Positions 43,961-53,667 of a stretch of DNA of 64,000 nucleotides are shown piece by piece. The stretch is from Aestuariibaculum lutulentum (lineage in GTDB: Bacteria; Bacteroidota; Bacteroidia; Flavobacteriales; Flavobacteriaceae). Below the pieces are notes generated by a model. The model was not told the origin of the DNA. It worked only from the letters and a program-made list of their open reading frames with translations, and did no database searches. Within the stretch, counting starts at the first letter, position 1; each line of letters begins with the position of its first letter. Location: positions 1,339,501-1,403,500 of the forward strand of contig NZ_CP136709.1 of the NCBI RefSeq assembly GCF_032926325.1, written 5' to 3'. The translations under genes were made by a program, and so were the position numbers.

Positions 43961-45028
43961 TTATTTGGTTTGTTCTTTTATATATTTAGAGATTCCTAAT
44001 AAAACAAATAATATTAAAGTTAATCCTAATAACACTATAGGCAATACAATTTTCTTCTTACTGGTCCAATCACTTATATCATAACCTGTTTTAGGGAATC
44101 CCGCTAAAACATTTACAACATGATCTTGCTCAACCTTATCCTTGAAAACTCCTCTTAACTGACTCTCTAAATCTAATCTTTTATCAAGAACTTTAGACTC
44201 GTCAACCACTAAATTACCAGAATCAGCATCTCCCATATATAACGTTGTACCAGATTGATTTCCTGCTTCTTTATCAGATTCCTTCATTCGTATTTTTAGA
44301 TACATATCAATTAAAGAATCTGTTTTTTTTACCTGAATAGATAACGACTGTTCTTTACGTGTTAAGTTTTCCTGATTAACATTCTTTAACTCCTCTAAAT
44401 ACGTATTATTTACCAATTCTTCCTCAAATTTTTTTTCAATTTTTTTAAATATTGATTTATTAATGGAAGCTACACCTATCCTATGAATATTAAAATTATA
44501 GTCCGTTAATGCGTCCTTAAACTTATCATAGGTCATTTCCAATTGTGTAATCGAATCCAATCTACTAAAATAAAGAGAGTACATTTCAGATCGCTTATTT
44601 TCATCTATATCAGGCTCTATATAAAAACCCTTTAAGCTAGCTGCTTCTGAAGGTGTTATGTTTAATCTATTGGCCAATTCAATGCTATCCTTATCTTCAT
44701 AAGCTAATTGATGCATTTCTTTTAAGTTTTCATAAACTTGTCTAGCAGAGTTAAAATTCGTTTCAATATACATATTAGCTCCATAAAGGGTATCTGAATT
44801 CTTATCAATTATAAATCCAGCAACAACACCTAAAACAACAGCTCCTACATACCATACAAAACGCTTATAAAAATGGGTTAACAGCAATAAAACAACATGA
44901 AATATGCCTTTAAAAATAGATTCGATAAACTTGAAAAAGCGATCGAAAGCATTACCTATTAACTTAAACAACTGTCCTAAATCGACTTCTTCCGATGATT
45001 GCTGTGGCGTTTGCAATTCTTTACTCAT
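43961..45028 (-). CDS. Wzz-like chain-length determinant/polysaccharide co-polymerase
   Basis: The 355-residue protein has an N-terminal cytoplasmic part, a membrane helix (YVGAVVLGVVAGFIID, about residues 60-77), a long periplasmic coiled coil-rich domain and a C-terminal helix (IVLPIVLLGLTLILFVLLGI) before a short basic tail. This is the two-helix layout of Wzz proteins, which set glycan chain length. It has no tyrosine-kinase domain, and no Wza-like export protein is encoded nearby, which argues for O-antigen rather than a Wzc/Wza capsule system. Sequence signature is weak, so the name is given cautiously. Confidence 0.7.
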   Translation of the reverse strand: MSKELQTPQQSSEEVDLGQLFKLIGNAFDRFFKFIESIFKGIFHVVLLLLTHFYKRFVWYVGAVVLGVVAGFIIDKNSDTLYGANMYIETNFNSARQVYENLKEMHQLAYEDKDSIELANRLNITPSEAASLKGFYIEPDIDENKRSEMYSLYFSRLDSITQLEMTYDKFKDALTDYNFNIHRIGVASINKSIFKKIEKKFEEELVNNTYLEELKNVNQENLTRKEQSLSIQVKKTDSLIDMYLKIRMKESDKEAGNQSGTTLYMGDADSGNLVVDESKVLDKRLDLESQLRGVFKDKVEQDHVVNVLAGFPKTGYDISDWTSKKKIVLPIVLLGLTLILFVLLGISKYIKEQTK

Positions 45029-45039
45029 ACATTAAATTA

Positions 45040-46728
45040 TTAATTGAAAATTTGTTCTAATATTTTTCTTGTTATCAAATATGTTGGCTTAACACCTGAA
45101 GTTCCTAATCCTCCGGATGCTAGAGTCGCTCCTGTTTCAAGCGGATTATCACTGGCGTAATAGGCATATCTTACCTTCACATCTTTACCAATGCTTCCCC
45201 TTACTTTTGAAGCTGCCTGAATGGCTTTTTGATAATGTGCACCTTCCATTTCCAAACCTATAACTTTCCAGGTAGAATTATGGAAGAACTTCAAAATATC
45301 CTTATTCTGTAATGAAGTCCCTAAAACGGTAATCATCGCTCCATCATAAACATTGACCCCTTGATTTTCTAAATCTTCTTTTTTAAGCTCATTTTCAAAT
45401 GGATAATTATCGGCGGTACCTTCAAATATATGGGCAGACGGAATCATAATATCTCCTTTACCGCCTTGTAAAATACCTGCTTTACCCATAATAGAAATCG
45501 ATTCCACATTTAAGTGGACGTTCTTACCCTTCACTTTGAACGGTTTTAAAAGCTCATCTATGGTTTCATAGGCTTGTTCCCCAAAGGCATAATCCATTAC
45601 CAAAATTACAGGCTTATTTTCCACAATATAACTTGATGTTACCGGAATATCAATTTTGGAAACATCTATTTTACTAGTATCAAAAATTTGAACATCTATA
45701 TTTGTTCCTGAGGTATCTTTAACATAAATCATACCTCGTTGTAACGCTTCTTTATTCACTTTACTTCGAAGCTGTTCATTTTCTTTTTTACTAATGGCTT
45801 CGTAAACCCTAAAAATATCTTCTTTAGCTACTAATGCTTTCAATGCATTCGGAGCAAATAAAGTATTCATTACACTATGCATATTAGCACTTATGATATG
45901 AATTGGACGCTCTAAAAGTCCTTCCTTAAAAAGAATGTCCTTGATATTATCTGACCAGATTTCACCGTGAATATGGTGACCTATACGCTCTCTAAGCATC
46001 GGGCTAAACGTAACTGTACGTTTATTGTTTGTTGTTTGCTCCTCGATGGCTAATTTACCCAGCCAATAAATAATATGCAAAAAACGCTCAGGTTGATTTT
46101 CAATCGCAAACTGATTGTAAACCGTCATCAACTCATTAAACGTTCTTCCTAAAATATTTGCAGTATGTGTTATGGCTACTTCGCGTTCTTCCTGAGATAA
46201 TTCTTTATTCAACAGAACTGCCTTTTCAAGCTTCATCCAATCACGTGTAGTCGCCCCGGATTCGTTAATTACGACACGTTTACTTATTTTATGCGATTCA
46301 ACAAACAAGAACGTTAAATGCGTTAAAATATCGTAAATCTCAGATCGGCCGCGCGTAATTTCAATATTCATTTGCTCAGCATCTATGCGGTAACAATTAC
46401 GACGACGTTTTGAAGGAATAATAGGTTTAAAATGAGAATTTAAATACCCTTCATCACTTGTTAAATTGATGAACATACACTCTTCAATACCCATTGGAAG
46501 ACGATCAATGACATAAAGTAAGCCTTCCAACTCAGCTTTTTCATCACCAATAGATCCGTAAATCTCCGGACGCAAAAGCAGCAAAGCTTGTCTTAACGTT
46601 TCACCAGAAACCCCCATAGGTTTATAAAACCCACGGTTAAACAAATGACGCATAGTAATATACATCCGCTCAATGGCGTTCGAACTCTCCTGAGCTCGTG
46701 TTCTTTCGTGATGTTTTCTATTACTCAT
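45040..46728 (-). CDS. DUF6909 protein with nucleoside phosphorylase-like C-terminal motifs
   Basis: The 562-residue soluble protein matches the Bacteroidota family DUF6909 in my memory (MYITMRHLFNRGFYKPMGVS, RIGHHIHGEIWSDNIKDIL). The C-terminal 170 residues hold MGKAGILQGGKGDIMIPSAH, VIGLEMEGAHYQKAI and YAYYASDNPLETG. These resemble the GDxxxP, (D/E)MEG and SD-x-P stations of AMP nucleosidase and MTA/SAH nucleosidases (PF01048). Purine or nucleotide-related hydrolysis is thus a possibility, not a known activity. It lies between the Wzz-like and the GH3 genes, 37 bases after the latter. Confidence 0.65.
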   Translation of the reverse strand: MSNRKHHERTRAQESSNAIERMYITMRHLFNRGFYKPMGVSGETLRQALLLLRPEIYGSIGDEKAELEGLLYVIDRLPMGIEECMFINLTSDEGYLNSHFKPIIPSKRRRNCYRIDAEQMNIEITRGRSEIYDILTHLTFLFVESHKISKRVVINESGATTRDWMKLEKAVLLNKELSQEEREVAITHTANILGRTFNELMTVYNQFAIENQPERFLHIIYWLGKLAIEEQTTNNKRTVTFSPMLRERIGHHIHGEIWSDNIKDILFKEGLLERPIHIISANMHSVMNTLFAPNALKALVAKEDIFRVYEAISKKENEQLRSKVNKEALQRGMIYVKDTSGTNIDVQIFDTSKIDVSKIDIPVTSSYIVENKPVILVMDYAFGEQAYETIDELLKPFKVKGKNVHLNVESISIMGKAGILQGGKGDIMIPSAHIFEGTADNYPFENELKKEDLENQGVNVYDGAMITVLGTSLQNKDILKFFHNSTWKVIGLEMEGAHYQKAIQAASKVRGSIGKDVKVRYAYYASDNPLETGATLASGGLGTSGVKPTYLITRKILEQIFN

Positions 46729-46765
46729 ACGTCTTAATATTCGGCCAAATATACTATTATTTCAT

Positions 46766-48259
46766 TTAATCGATATGAGGAAAACCCTCAACAATACTTC
46801 TGTCGTTCGATAATCTTGGTAACTTATTCTGTCCGCCTAACTTACCAATAGATTTCATATATTCTTTAAATCCGTCCTTTTTTACTTTCCGAATAACAAG
46901 GGGTCTTAAAACTTTACCTTCTATTAAATCGAAATAGTAAATGTTTTGCTTTTGAAGCGATTCATCGATACGTTTTTCCAAATCGGATAAGTCATCCGGT
47001 TCATTTTCAAACTCTACGAACCATTCATGATACGGCAAACCTTCTTCAGGATTAATTTGTGGAGCCACGGTAAATTCAGAGACCCTAATATTAGTTTCTG
47101 AAATGGCTTCCTGCATGGCCTGCTCTACTTCTTTCCCTATAACATGTTCTCCAAAGGCAGAGATAAAATGCTTAATTCTTCCGGAAACAATAACTCGATA
47201 AGGCTTCGTAGAAGTAAACTGAATCGTATCTCCTATATTATACCCCCAAAGCCCGGCATTTGTGGAAATAATCATCACATAATTAACCCCAATCTCAACA
47301 TCTTTAATGGTGATACGTTTCGGGTTTTCAGTAAAAAATTCATCGGCTTTTATAAACTCATAAAAAATACCTGAATTTAGTAAAAGAAGCATCCCTTTTT
47401 CATTTTGTTTATCCTGATATGCAAAGAAACCTTCACTCGCCGGATAAAGCTCAATACTATCCACTTTTCTTCCTATAAGATTTTCAAATTTCGCTCGATA
47501 TGGCTCATAATTGACACCTCCGAAAATAAACAGATTGAAATTCTTAAAAATATCGCCGACTTTCTTACCGGTTTTCTGCTGAAGTCGCTCGAAATACATC
47601 TGCACCCAAGATGGAATTCCTGAAATCACGGTCATATTCTCAGGAAGGGTTTCTTCAACAATAGCATCAACCTTGGTTTCCCAATCATCAATACAGTTAG
47701 TTTCCCATGAAGGTAATCTGTTTTTTTGAAGATATTTAGGCACATAATGTGCAACAATTCCGGAAAGCCTTCCTAACTGAATGCCGTTTTGCTCTTTTAA
47801 AATAGGACTCCCTTGGAGGAAAATCATTTTACCATCAACAAACTTACTGTTACCTGTTTCATTGATGTATAACAAAATAGCATTACGCGCGCCTTCAACA
47901 TGAAACGGCATACTTTCCTTAGTAATTGGAATGTATTTCGCTCCAGAAGTAGTCCCTGATGTTTTTGCAAAATAAATGGGTTTCCCTTTCCAAAGTACAT
48001 CTTCTTCTCCTGCCACCACGCGCTCTACATATGGCTTTAAAGCCTCGTAATCTCGAATAGGAACTCGCTTAACAAAATCGGAATGATTATTTATACTTAT
48101 AAAATCATGATCCTTGCCAAAGGCTGTTCCTGCTGCATCGGCTATTAAATTCTGAAATACCTTTTCCTGTGTTTCAACAGGGTTATTCGCCCACTTTAAA
48201 ACACTTTTATATATACGTTTGGCAAATGGTTTCGCCAATGCCGATTTTAATGAAATCAT
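46766..48259 (-). CDS. GH3-family adenylating enzyme
   Basis: The 497-residue protein has the three ATP-binding stations of the GH3 acyl-acid amido synthetases: YFAKTSGTTSGAKYIPITKE, ELYPASEGFFAYQ and NAGLWGYNIGDTIQFTSTKP, then VSGRIKHFISAFGEHVIGKE. Plant GH3 enzymes attach amino acids to hormones; bacterial members in Bacteroidota are uncharacterised. Substrates are unknown here. It is four bases downstream of the M23 peptidase gene, so the two are likely co-transcribed. Confidence 0.88.
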   Translation of the reverse strand: MISLKSALAKPFAKRIYKSVLKWANNPVETQEKVFQNLIADAAGTAFGKDHDFISINNHSDFVKRVPIRDYEALKPYVERVVAGEEDVLWKGKPIYFAKTSGTTSGAKYIPITKESMPFHVEGARNAILLYINETGNSKFVDGKMIFLQGSPILKEQNGIQLGRLSGIVAHYVPKYLQKNRLPSWETNCIDDWETKVDAIVEETLPENMTVISGIPSWVQMYFERLQQKTGKKVGDIFKNFNLFIFGGVNYEPYRAKFENLIGRKVDSIELYPASEGFFAYQDKQNEKGMLLLLNSGIFYEFIKADEFFTENPKRITIKDVEIGVNYVMIISTNAGLWGYNIGDTIQFTSTKPYRVIVSGRIKHFISAFGEHVIGKEVEQAMQEAISETNIRVSEFTVAPQINPEEGLPYHEWFVEFENEPDDLSDLEKRIDESLQKQNIYYFDLIEGKVLRPLVIRKVKKDGFKEYMKSIGKLGGQNKLPRLSNDRSIVEGFPHID

Positions 48260-48262
48260 ATA

Positions 48263-49132
48263 CTAGTTAAAATCTATAAAATTTGTTGGATTAACGGGAT
48301 AACCGTCATTCCAAAGCTCAAAATGTAAATGTGGCCCCGTCGACAATTCGCCTTCATCACCAGAAGTAGCTATAACTTCTCCTGCCTTAACCAAATCGCC
48401 TTGACCTTTAGTAAGTGCCGCATTATGTTTATATACCGAAATTAATCCGTAACTATGCTCAATAATAACCACATAACCTGTACTTGCTGTCCACTCAGCA
48501 AAAATAACAATCCCATCGGCCACCGATTTAATAGGTGTATTTTTAGCTACTACAATATCTACTGCATAATGCTTTTCCTTTAAATTGTAAGGCTCACTAA
48601 TGGTCCCGTTAACCGGAGAAAACAATAAAAAATTAGATGCCGATGTAGCCGACTCGAATAAGTTGTACTTATCCTCTTTATCCACTCGTTCTCTTAATAA
48701 CGAATCTTCCGCACTCGGCGTAAAATCCACCTGACTGGCTTCTAATTTTACAGCTTGAATTATAGAATCTTTATTCACATCAGAAACACTAACATCGCCT
48801 TTTAAAACCTGTTTAATCGATTCGAAATAACGATCGTTTAATGCCAGTACACGTTGTAACGAATCAGTCTTATAATTAAGCTCTGTCGCCTTCTTTTTTA
48901 AAGCCGCAGATGAATACCCTGGAATATACTCTCTTAACGGTGTATAAGCTATAATTAAACAGGTTACAACCATTAAAAATATAGCCGATAGCGATGCTAT
49001 AACAAATACATTTAGACGCGTTAACTTAAGCGATAAACGCTCCTCGAAAGTATTCTCGTTAAGGATTACCAGGCGATACTTGTCAAGTAATTTGCGTTTT
49101 ATTCTTTTCGGTCTTTTCTTCTTATCTTCCAT
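48263..49132 (-). CDS. M23 family metallopeptidase, membrane-anchored
   Basis: The 289-residue protein has a basic cytoplasmic N-terminus, one membrane helix (about residues 41-63), a coiled-coil periplasmic stretch and a C-terminal LytM domain. The zinc ligands are visible in KEKHYAVDIVV (His and Asp) and STGPHLHFELWNDG (final His). An Asn-rich or inactive-site change is not seen, so it is probably an active peptidoglycan endopeptidase or an EnvC-like activator. It is divergent from tatA and starts the M23-GH3 pair. Confidence 0.9.
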   Translation of the reverse strand: MEDKKKRPKRIKRKLLDKYRLVILNENTFEERLSLKLTRLNVFVIASLSAIFLMVVTCLIIAYTPLREYIPGYSSAALKKKATELNYKTDSLQRVLALNDRYFESIKQVLKGDVSVSDVNKDSIIQAVKLEASQVDFTPSAEDSLLRERVDKEDKYNLFESATSASNFLLFSPVNGTISEPYNLKEKHYAVDIVVAKNTPIKSVADGIVIFAEWTASTGYVVIIEHSYGLISVYKHNAALTKGQGDLVKAGEVIATSGDEGELSTGPHLHFELWNDGYPVNPTNFIDFN

Positions 49133-49223
49133 GATAAAAACAAAAATAATTAAAATTATAGCATGATAGCTTTGCTTTATTCTAAAGTTATTGTTAATAA
49201 CGATTTTATTAAACTTTAATTAT

Positions 49224-49231
49224 TAACTTTG
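49224..49231 (+). promoter_or_regulatory. -7-like element upstream of tatA
   Basis: TAACTTTG matches TAnnTTTG and lies 19 bases before the tatA ATG. No TTG occurs at the right spacing, so the promoter is only half supported. Confidence 0.35.
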
Positions 49232-49250
49232 CGTAACTAAATATTTAATT

Positions 49251-49433
49251 ATGATCTCATCAAGTATATTTTTAGGTGCTATTGGCCCATTACAAATAGC
49301 TCTAATAGTTATAGTAGTTTTATTATTATTTGGAGGTAAAAAAATCCCTGAATTAATGAGAGGACTTGGAAGCGGAATTAAAGAATTTAAAGACGCTAGT
49401 AAAGACGACGAAAAGAAAGAAGATAAGCAATAA
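49251..49433 (+). CDS. tatA: Twin-arginine translocase subunit TatA
   Basis: The 60-residue protein has one membrane helix (IGPLQIALIVIVVLLLFGGK) followed by the amphipathic helix KKIPELMRGLGSGIKEFKDA and an acidic/basic tail, the TatA/E layout. It forms the pore for folded protein export. tatC is not nearby. Monocistronic, closed by a strong terminator. Confidence 0.93.
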   Translation: MISSSIFLGAIGPLQIALIVIVVLLLFGGKKIPELMRGLGSGIKEFKDASKDDEKKEDKQ

Positions 49434-49454
49434 TTATCATCTTTTATCTATAAA

Positions 49455-49487
49455 CAAAAAAGCCAGCAAAATTTGCTGGCTTTTTTG
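49455..49487. terminator. Bidirectional terminator between tatA and DUF4837
   Basis: GCCAGCAAA and TTTGCTGGC form a nine-base-pair stem with the loop reduced to a minimum, flanked by AAAAAA on the left and TTTTTT on the right. It separates the convergent tatA and DUF4837 genes. Confidence 0.85.
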
Positions 49488-49500
49488 TTATGGTATATTT

Positions 49501-50508
49501 CTAATTAATTTTAACAGATTTTACAATGGATTCCAACTCTAGCATATAATCTCGTTTTTCAACCGATGGCGCAAAGGCAAAACCCTCAATAACCACCCAT
49601 CTGTTATTCTTTTTATCTTCTATAGCGTAATTTAAAAACGGGCCACCCATAAAATCATTTTTTAAATCCCAAATGCCGCGGGTTTCAATTGCCATTCTAT
49701 CATTTACGGTTGTTTCTATAACAAAAGGCGCATAAGCCATTTCTGTAGTCATATAAGACTCTATTTTTTCACCATTAGCTTTTAACTCTCCATCTTGTCT
49801 GCCTTTAATATATTTCTTCGCAACAGAATCCCTTATTTTAATAATCTCATTAACAACGCTATCGTTATCTTTAATTGCTGAATATGGTAATTCATAAATC
49901 ATTAAATTCGTTGTTCCTGTTGTTATATCCTTTCTAATCCAGAAAAAATCATCAGCCTCTCTTGCTATAAAATATGCAGCATCAAACTGAAGAGTTAACC
50001 CCAATTTCTGTTCTATATTATCAAATTTATGAGGCGATTTAGCCATTTGGCGCTGTCTTGCTTTCAATTCCATAGCCTTGAACGTTTCAACAATTTTAGA
50101 GCCATTTTCATCTATTAAGTCAATAATCTCACTTCTGTCTTTTCCTGAAACTACAATAACTTTTTGAGGCTGTGCATAAACATTATCTAAATACTGAACA
50201 GCTGCTTCTTTGTTCATTTCAATTTTTAAAATGGTCCTGTTTTTAGTTACAAAACCAGAGAATACAGAAGGTGGAATCTGACTCAAAGTAAACGTTGGTT
50301 CATCTTGAGGAAGTCCATAAAGAGGTGCAGCTAAAACATTTCTAATGGCATCACCAATACTACCATCCCACAAATCGTTTTCTAAAATCACTGAAACATT
50401 ATTGATATTTCCAGATGAATCTAAAACGATTTTCTTTTCAGACGATTTTTTATCGCCACAAGACACAACAAGTAATAAGGTTAAAATTGAAACAAAAAGA
50501 TTTTTCAT
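49501..50508 (-). CDS. DUF4837 lipoprotein
   Basis: The 335-residue protein has a signal with Cys17 (LLLVVSCGDKKSSEKK). It belongs, as I recall, to DUF4837, with FTLSQIPPSVFSGFVTKNRT and the repeated GPFLNYAIEDKKNNRWVVIE-type ending. The function is unknown; it is probably an outer- or inner-membrane lipoprotein. It is followed at the 3' side by the tatA terminator and preceded by a 107-base gap after the lytic transglycosylase gene. Confidence 0.78.
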   Translation of the reverse strand: MKNLFVSILTLLLVVSCGDKKSSEKKIVLDSSGNINNVSVILENDLWDGSIGDAIRNVLAAPLYGLPQDEPTFTLSQIPPSVFSGFVTKNRTILKIEMNKEAAVQYLDNVYAQPQKVIVVSGKDRSEIIDLIDENGSKIVETFKAMELKARQRQMAKSPHKFDNIEQKLGLTLQFDAAYFIAREADDFFWIRKDITTGTTNLMIYELPYSAIKDNDSVVNEIIKIRDSVAKKYIKGRQDGELKANGEKIESYMTTEMAYAPFVIETTVNDRMAIETRGIWDLKNDFMGGPFLNYAIEDKKNNRWVVIEGFAFAPSVEKRDYMLELESIVKSVKIN

Positions 50509-50615
50509 CTGTTAAATTTTAATAGATTTAATAGTCTGACTAACACCCAAATTTACTTTTATTGATATCCAATTTTTAATAAAAAGGTGTTTTATCGTTC
50601 GATAAATTTACGGAA

Positions 50616-52178
50616 TTATCCCTTAGATATTTTAAGTTTCATTCCCGGTTTTAAAGTATTACTGCGAATACCGTTCCAATCTTTAATATTTTGAACAGAA
50701 ACTCCAGGAAATTTTTGCGAAATACCCCAAAGCGTGTCTCCGCTCTTAACAACATAAGTTGTTCCGTTGCTTGTAACAGCCTTTGTAGGCGTACTGTTTG
50801 CCACCGCTACATGGGGATTTCTTGGGTATATAGTTAAACGCTGTCCTATTTTTAAATCGTTACTTCTTAAACCGTTCCATTGCTTAATTTGACTAACACG
50901 AACCCCATATTTTCTTGCAATTTTACCTAAAAAATCGCCTGAACGCACTTTGTAAACCGTTTTAGAGTCAGCTTCAAAAAACTGCGGAAGTGGTTTTTCA
51001 CGTTTATCAAATTCTGTTTTTGCGAAGGCATAAATTTGTTCCTCGTTAGTCACAAAATCACCTATTACAGTTCTTGGTAAACGCAGTGTGTAATTTTCGT
51101 CTTTTATAAACGGAATAATATCGAGTTTGTACGACGGATTTAAAAACTGAAGCTCTTCAATAGCCACACCAGTAACCTCTGCAACCTGATCTAAAGTAAT
51201 CATTTGCTTAACGCGAATGGTATCGGTTTCAAAATAAGCTACTTCCGGTCTTGGCTTAGTAAATCCGTGTTCTTCAGCGTACTCGAAAATATACATATTG
51301 GCTAAAAATGCCGGTAAATATCCCGCTGTTTCACGTGGTAAATTATGTCTGATATTCCAGTAGTTCTGATAACCTCCAGATCGTCTAATCGCTTTGGTAA
51401 CATTACCAGGGCCAGAATTATAAGCTGCTAAAGCCAAATCCCAATCGCCAAAAATTTCATAAAGTTTAGACAGGTATTTTGCCGCCGCTTCGGTAGATTT
51501 TATAGGATCGCTACGTTCATCGACATAACTGCTAACATCTAATCCGTACATTTTACCGGTACTAAACATAAACTGCCATAAACCGGTCGCTCCTACTCTA
51601 GATTTTGCACGAGGTTTCAACGCCGACTCTACTACAGCCAGATATTTAATTTCTAATGGCAAATTGTAATTATCAAGCTCACGCTCGAACATAGGAAAGT
51701 AAAATGCACTTAAATTAATTAAGCGTTGTAATAACTCTCTGCGGTTTTTTAAATAAGATTTAATAACACTCTCAAGACTCGGATTATATTCTACGTTAAA
51801 TGGTGTTTTAGCATTTAGCAAGGCTAATCTCGCCTTTAAAGTATCTGTTGGTAACTCTGGATACTCTACTTCTTCAAAATCAATCTCGGTTACTGAATTA
51901 TAAACCGTGTCATACAGTGAATTACTATAAAGTTCTTCCAACCATTTTTCATCGACACCTGCCGCTAAAAAATTATCTTCAAACTTTTGAATTAAAAGGG
52001 AGTCATTTTGAAATAAAACTTTGGTAACTGCAGGCTTTTTTCCATCTACTAAAGAATCCTTTAAAAGGACATTGTTTTTAACAACATCATCCTTTTCTTC
52101 CACCACAGCACCCTTCGTTTGCGAGAAAGCACTCGTAAACGATACAAAAAACATAAATATAAAAATGCGAAAAGCCAT
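50616..52178 (-). CDS. LysM-containing lytic transglycosylase (MltD-like)
   Basis: The 520-residue secreted protein has a signal peptide (MAFRIFIFMFFVSFTSAFSQ), an SLT domain near residues 170-300 with the catalytic Glu in AVVESALKPRAKSRVGATGL and the following WQFMFSTGKMYGL and ALAAYNSGPGNV, then two C-terminal LysM repeats (KVRSGDFLGKIARKYGVRVS; VVKSGDTLWGISQKFPGVSV). It cleaves peptidoglycan glycan strands to 1,6-anhydromuropeptides. Confidence 0.93.
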   Translation of the reverse strand: MAFRIFIFMFFVSFTSAFSQTKGAVVEEKDDVVKNNVLLKDSLVDGKKPAVTKVLFQNDSLLIQKFEDNFLAAGVDEKWLEELYSNSLYDTVYNSVTEIDFEEVEYPELPTDTLKARLALLNAKTPFNVEYNPSLESVIKSYLKNRRELLQRLINLSAFYFPMFERELDNYNLPLEIKYLAVVESALKPRAKSRVGATGLWQFMFSTGKMYGLDVSSYVDERSDPIKSTEAAAKYLSKLYEIFGDWDLALAAYNSGPGNVTKAIRRSGGYQNYWNIRHNLPRETAGYLPAFLANMYIFEYAEEHGFTKPRPEVAYFETDTIRVKQMITLDQVAEVTGVAIEELQFLNPSYKLDIIPFIKDENYTLRLPRTVIGDFVTNEEQIYAFAKTEFDKREKPLPQFFEADSKTVYKVRSGDFLGKIARKYGVRVSQIKQWNGLRSNDLKIGQRLTIYPRNPHVAVANSTPTKAVTSNGTTYVVKSGDTLWGISQKFPGVSVQNIKDWNGIRSNTLKPGMKLKISKG

Positions 52179-52257
52179 AAAATCAATTCATTACATTATT
52201 GAACGACAATATGGCTAAAATCGTATTTTTTAGTCTAAATTAAAAACTTAATTCCAA

Positions 52258-53445
52258 TTAATCGAGAATTGCAGCGATACCTGGCAATACAATTCCTTCT
52301 AAACTTTCAAGCATAGCACCACCTCCAGTACTAACATAACTTACTTTATCCTCGAATCCAAATTGCTTAACAGCCGCTACAGAATCACCTCCTCCAACAA
52401 GAGAAAATGCTCCGTTTTTAGTTGCTTCTGCAATAGAATTTCCTAATTCAATGGTTCCATTAGCAAAACTTTCCATTTCGAAAACACCTAGCGGACCATT
52501 CCAAAGGATTGTTTTACATTGCATAACCACATCGTGGAATTGTTTTCTTGATTTCGGTCCGGCATCAACACCTTCCCAACCATCAGGAATTTTATCGATA
52601 TCTACTTCCTGAGTATTAGCATCATTACTAAATGCATCGGCAGCAATAGTATCAACAGGAATATGTACCTGAACGTTCTTTTCTTTAGCTTGTTTTAAGA
52701 TATCTAAGGCTAAGTCCATTTTATCATCTTCACAAATAGAATTCCCTATTTTTCCACCTTGTGCTTTAACGAATGTAAAAGCCATACCGCCACCAATAAT
52801 TAAGTGGTCTACTTTATCTAAAATATTCTCGATGATTGTAATTTTAGAAGATACTTTTGCGCCTCCAAGAATTGCTAAAACAGGCTTCTCTCCTGTTTTC
52901 ATCACCTTGTCTATACTTTCAATCTCCTGAGCTAATAAGCTTCCGAAACATTTGTGATCAGGGAAGAATTCTGCAACAATTGTAGTCGATGCATGTGCTC
53001 TGTGTGCTGTACCAAAGGCATCGTTTACATAAATATCTCCAAGTTTCGCTAACTGACCAGCAAACGCTTTGTCTCCAGCTTCCTCTTCTTTATGAAAACG
53101 TAAATTTTCAAGTAATAAAACCTCGCCTGGCAGTAAACTTGCTGCTGCGGCTTCAGCCTTTTCACCAACACATTCTGAAACGAATTTTACTTCAACTCCT
53201 AAAATTTCAGAAACTTTAGCAACAATGTGATTTAATGAAAACTCATCCTGAACACCTTTCGGACGCCCTAGGTGAGACATTAAAATACAACTTCCGCCAT
53301 CTTCTAAAACCTTTATAATTGTTGGCTTTGCAGATACTATTCTGGTTGCATCGGTAACATTAAAATTTTCATCTAAAGGCACGTTAAAATCCACACGGAT
53401 AAGTGCTTTTTTATCTTTGAAGTTAAAATCGTTTAGCGTTTTCAT
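52258..53445 (-). CDS. pgk: Phosphoglycerate kinase
   Basis: The 395-residue glycolytic enzyme has KALIRVDFNVPLDENFNVTD, the SHLGRPKG and LLENLRFHKEE motifs, the nucleotide loop NGPLGVFEMESFANGT and GGGDSVAAVKQFG, all typical. It interconverts 1,3-bisphosphoglycerate and 3-phosphoglycerate with ADP/ATP. A -7-like CAAATGTA on the plus strand (53471-53478) suggests the promoter lies just upstream. Confidence 0.98.
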   Translation of the reverse strand: MKTLNDFNFKDKKALIRVDFNVPLDENFNVTDATRIVSAKPTIIKVLEDGGSCILMSHLGRPKGVQDEFSLNHIVAKVSEILGVEVKFVSECVGEKAEAAAASLLPGEVLLLENLRFHKEEEAGDKAFAGQLAKLGDIYVNDAFGTAHRAHASTTIVAEFFPDHKCFGSLLAQEIESIDKVMKTGEKPVLAILGGAKVSSKITIIENILDKVDHLIIGGGMAFTFVKAQGGKIGNSICEDDKMDLALDILKQAKEKNVQVHIPVDTIAADAFSNDANTQEVDIDKIPDGWEGVDAGPKSRKQFHDVVMQCKTILWNGPLGVFEMESFANGTIELGNSIAEATKNGAFSLVGGGDSVAAVKQFGFEDKVSYVSTGGGAMLESLEGIVLPGIAAILD

Positions 53446-53610
53446 TATTATTCTTAATTAATTTGATTCACAAATGTAACTAATTAAAAACAGGTTTAAA
53501 ACGCCTTTTTTTACGAAAACGATGTAACTACTTAAGAATTATTAAAAAAATAGATTTCAGTAGAAAAATAAGTTCAAAAATAGAAGATATGATATGCCTA
53601 CTTAAATAAA

Positions 53611-53644
53611 AAATCCGGATAACTAAAAATAGCTAACCGGATTT
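53611..53644 (-). terminator. Hairpin terminator after the T9SS cargo gene
   Basis: AAATCCGG (53611-53618) and CCGGATTT (53637-53644) pair around an 18-base loop, with a T-rich run beyond on the minus strand. It lies 24 bases after the stop at 53668 and before the pgk promoter region. Confidence 0.6.
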
Positions 53645-53667
53645 ATAATCTATTATTGAATTTAAGC

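Noticed and set aside
49194..49223. Complete promoter for tatA
   Set aside because: The nearest TTG is 30 bases from the -7-like element, beyond the usual 17-23.
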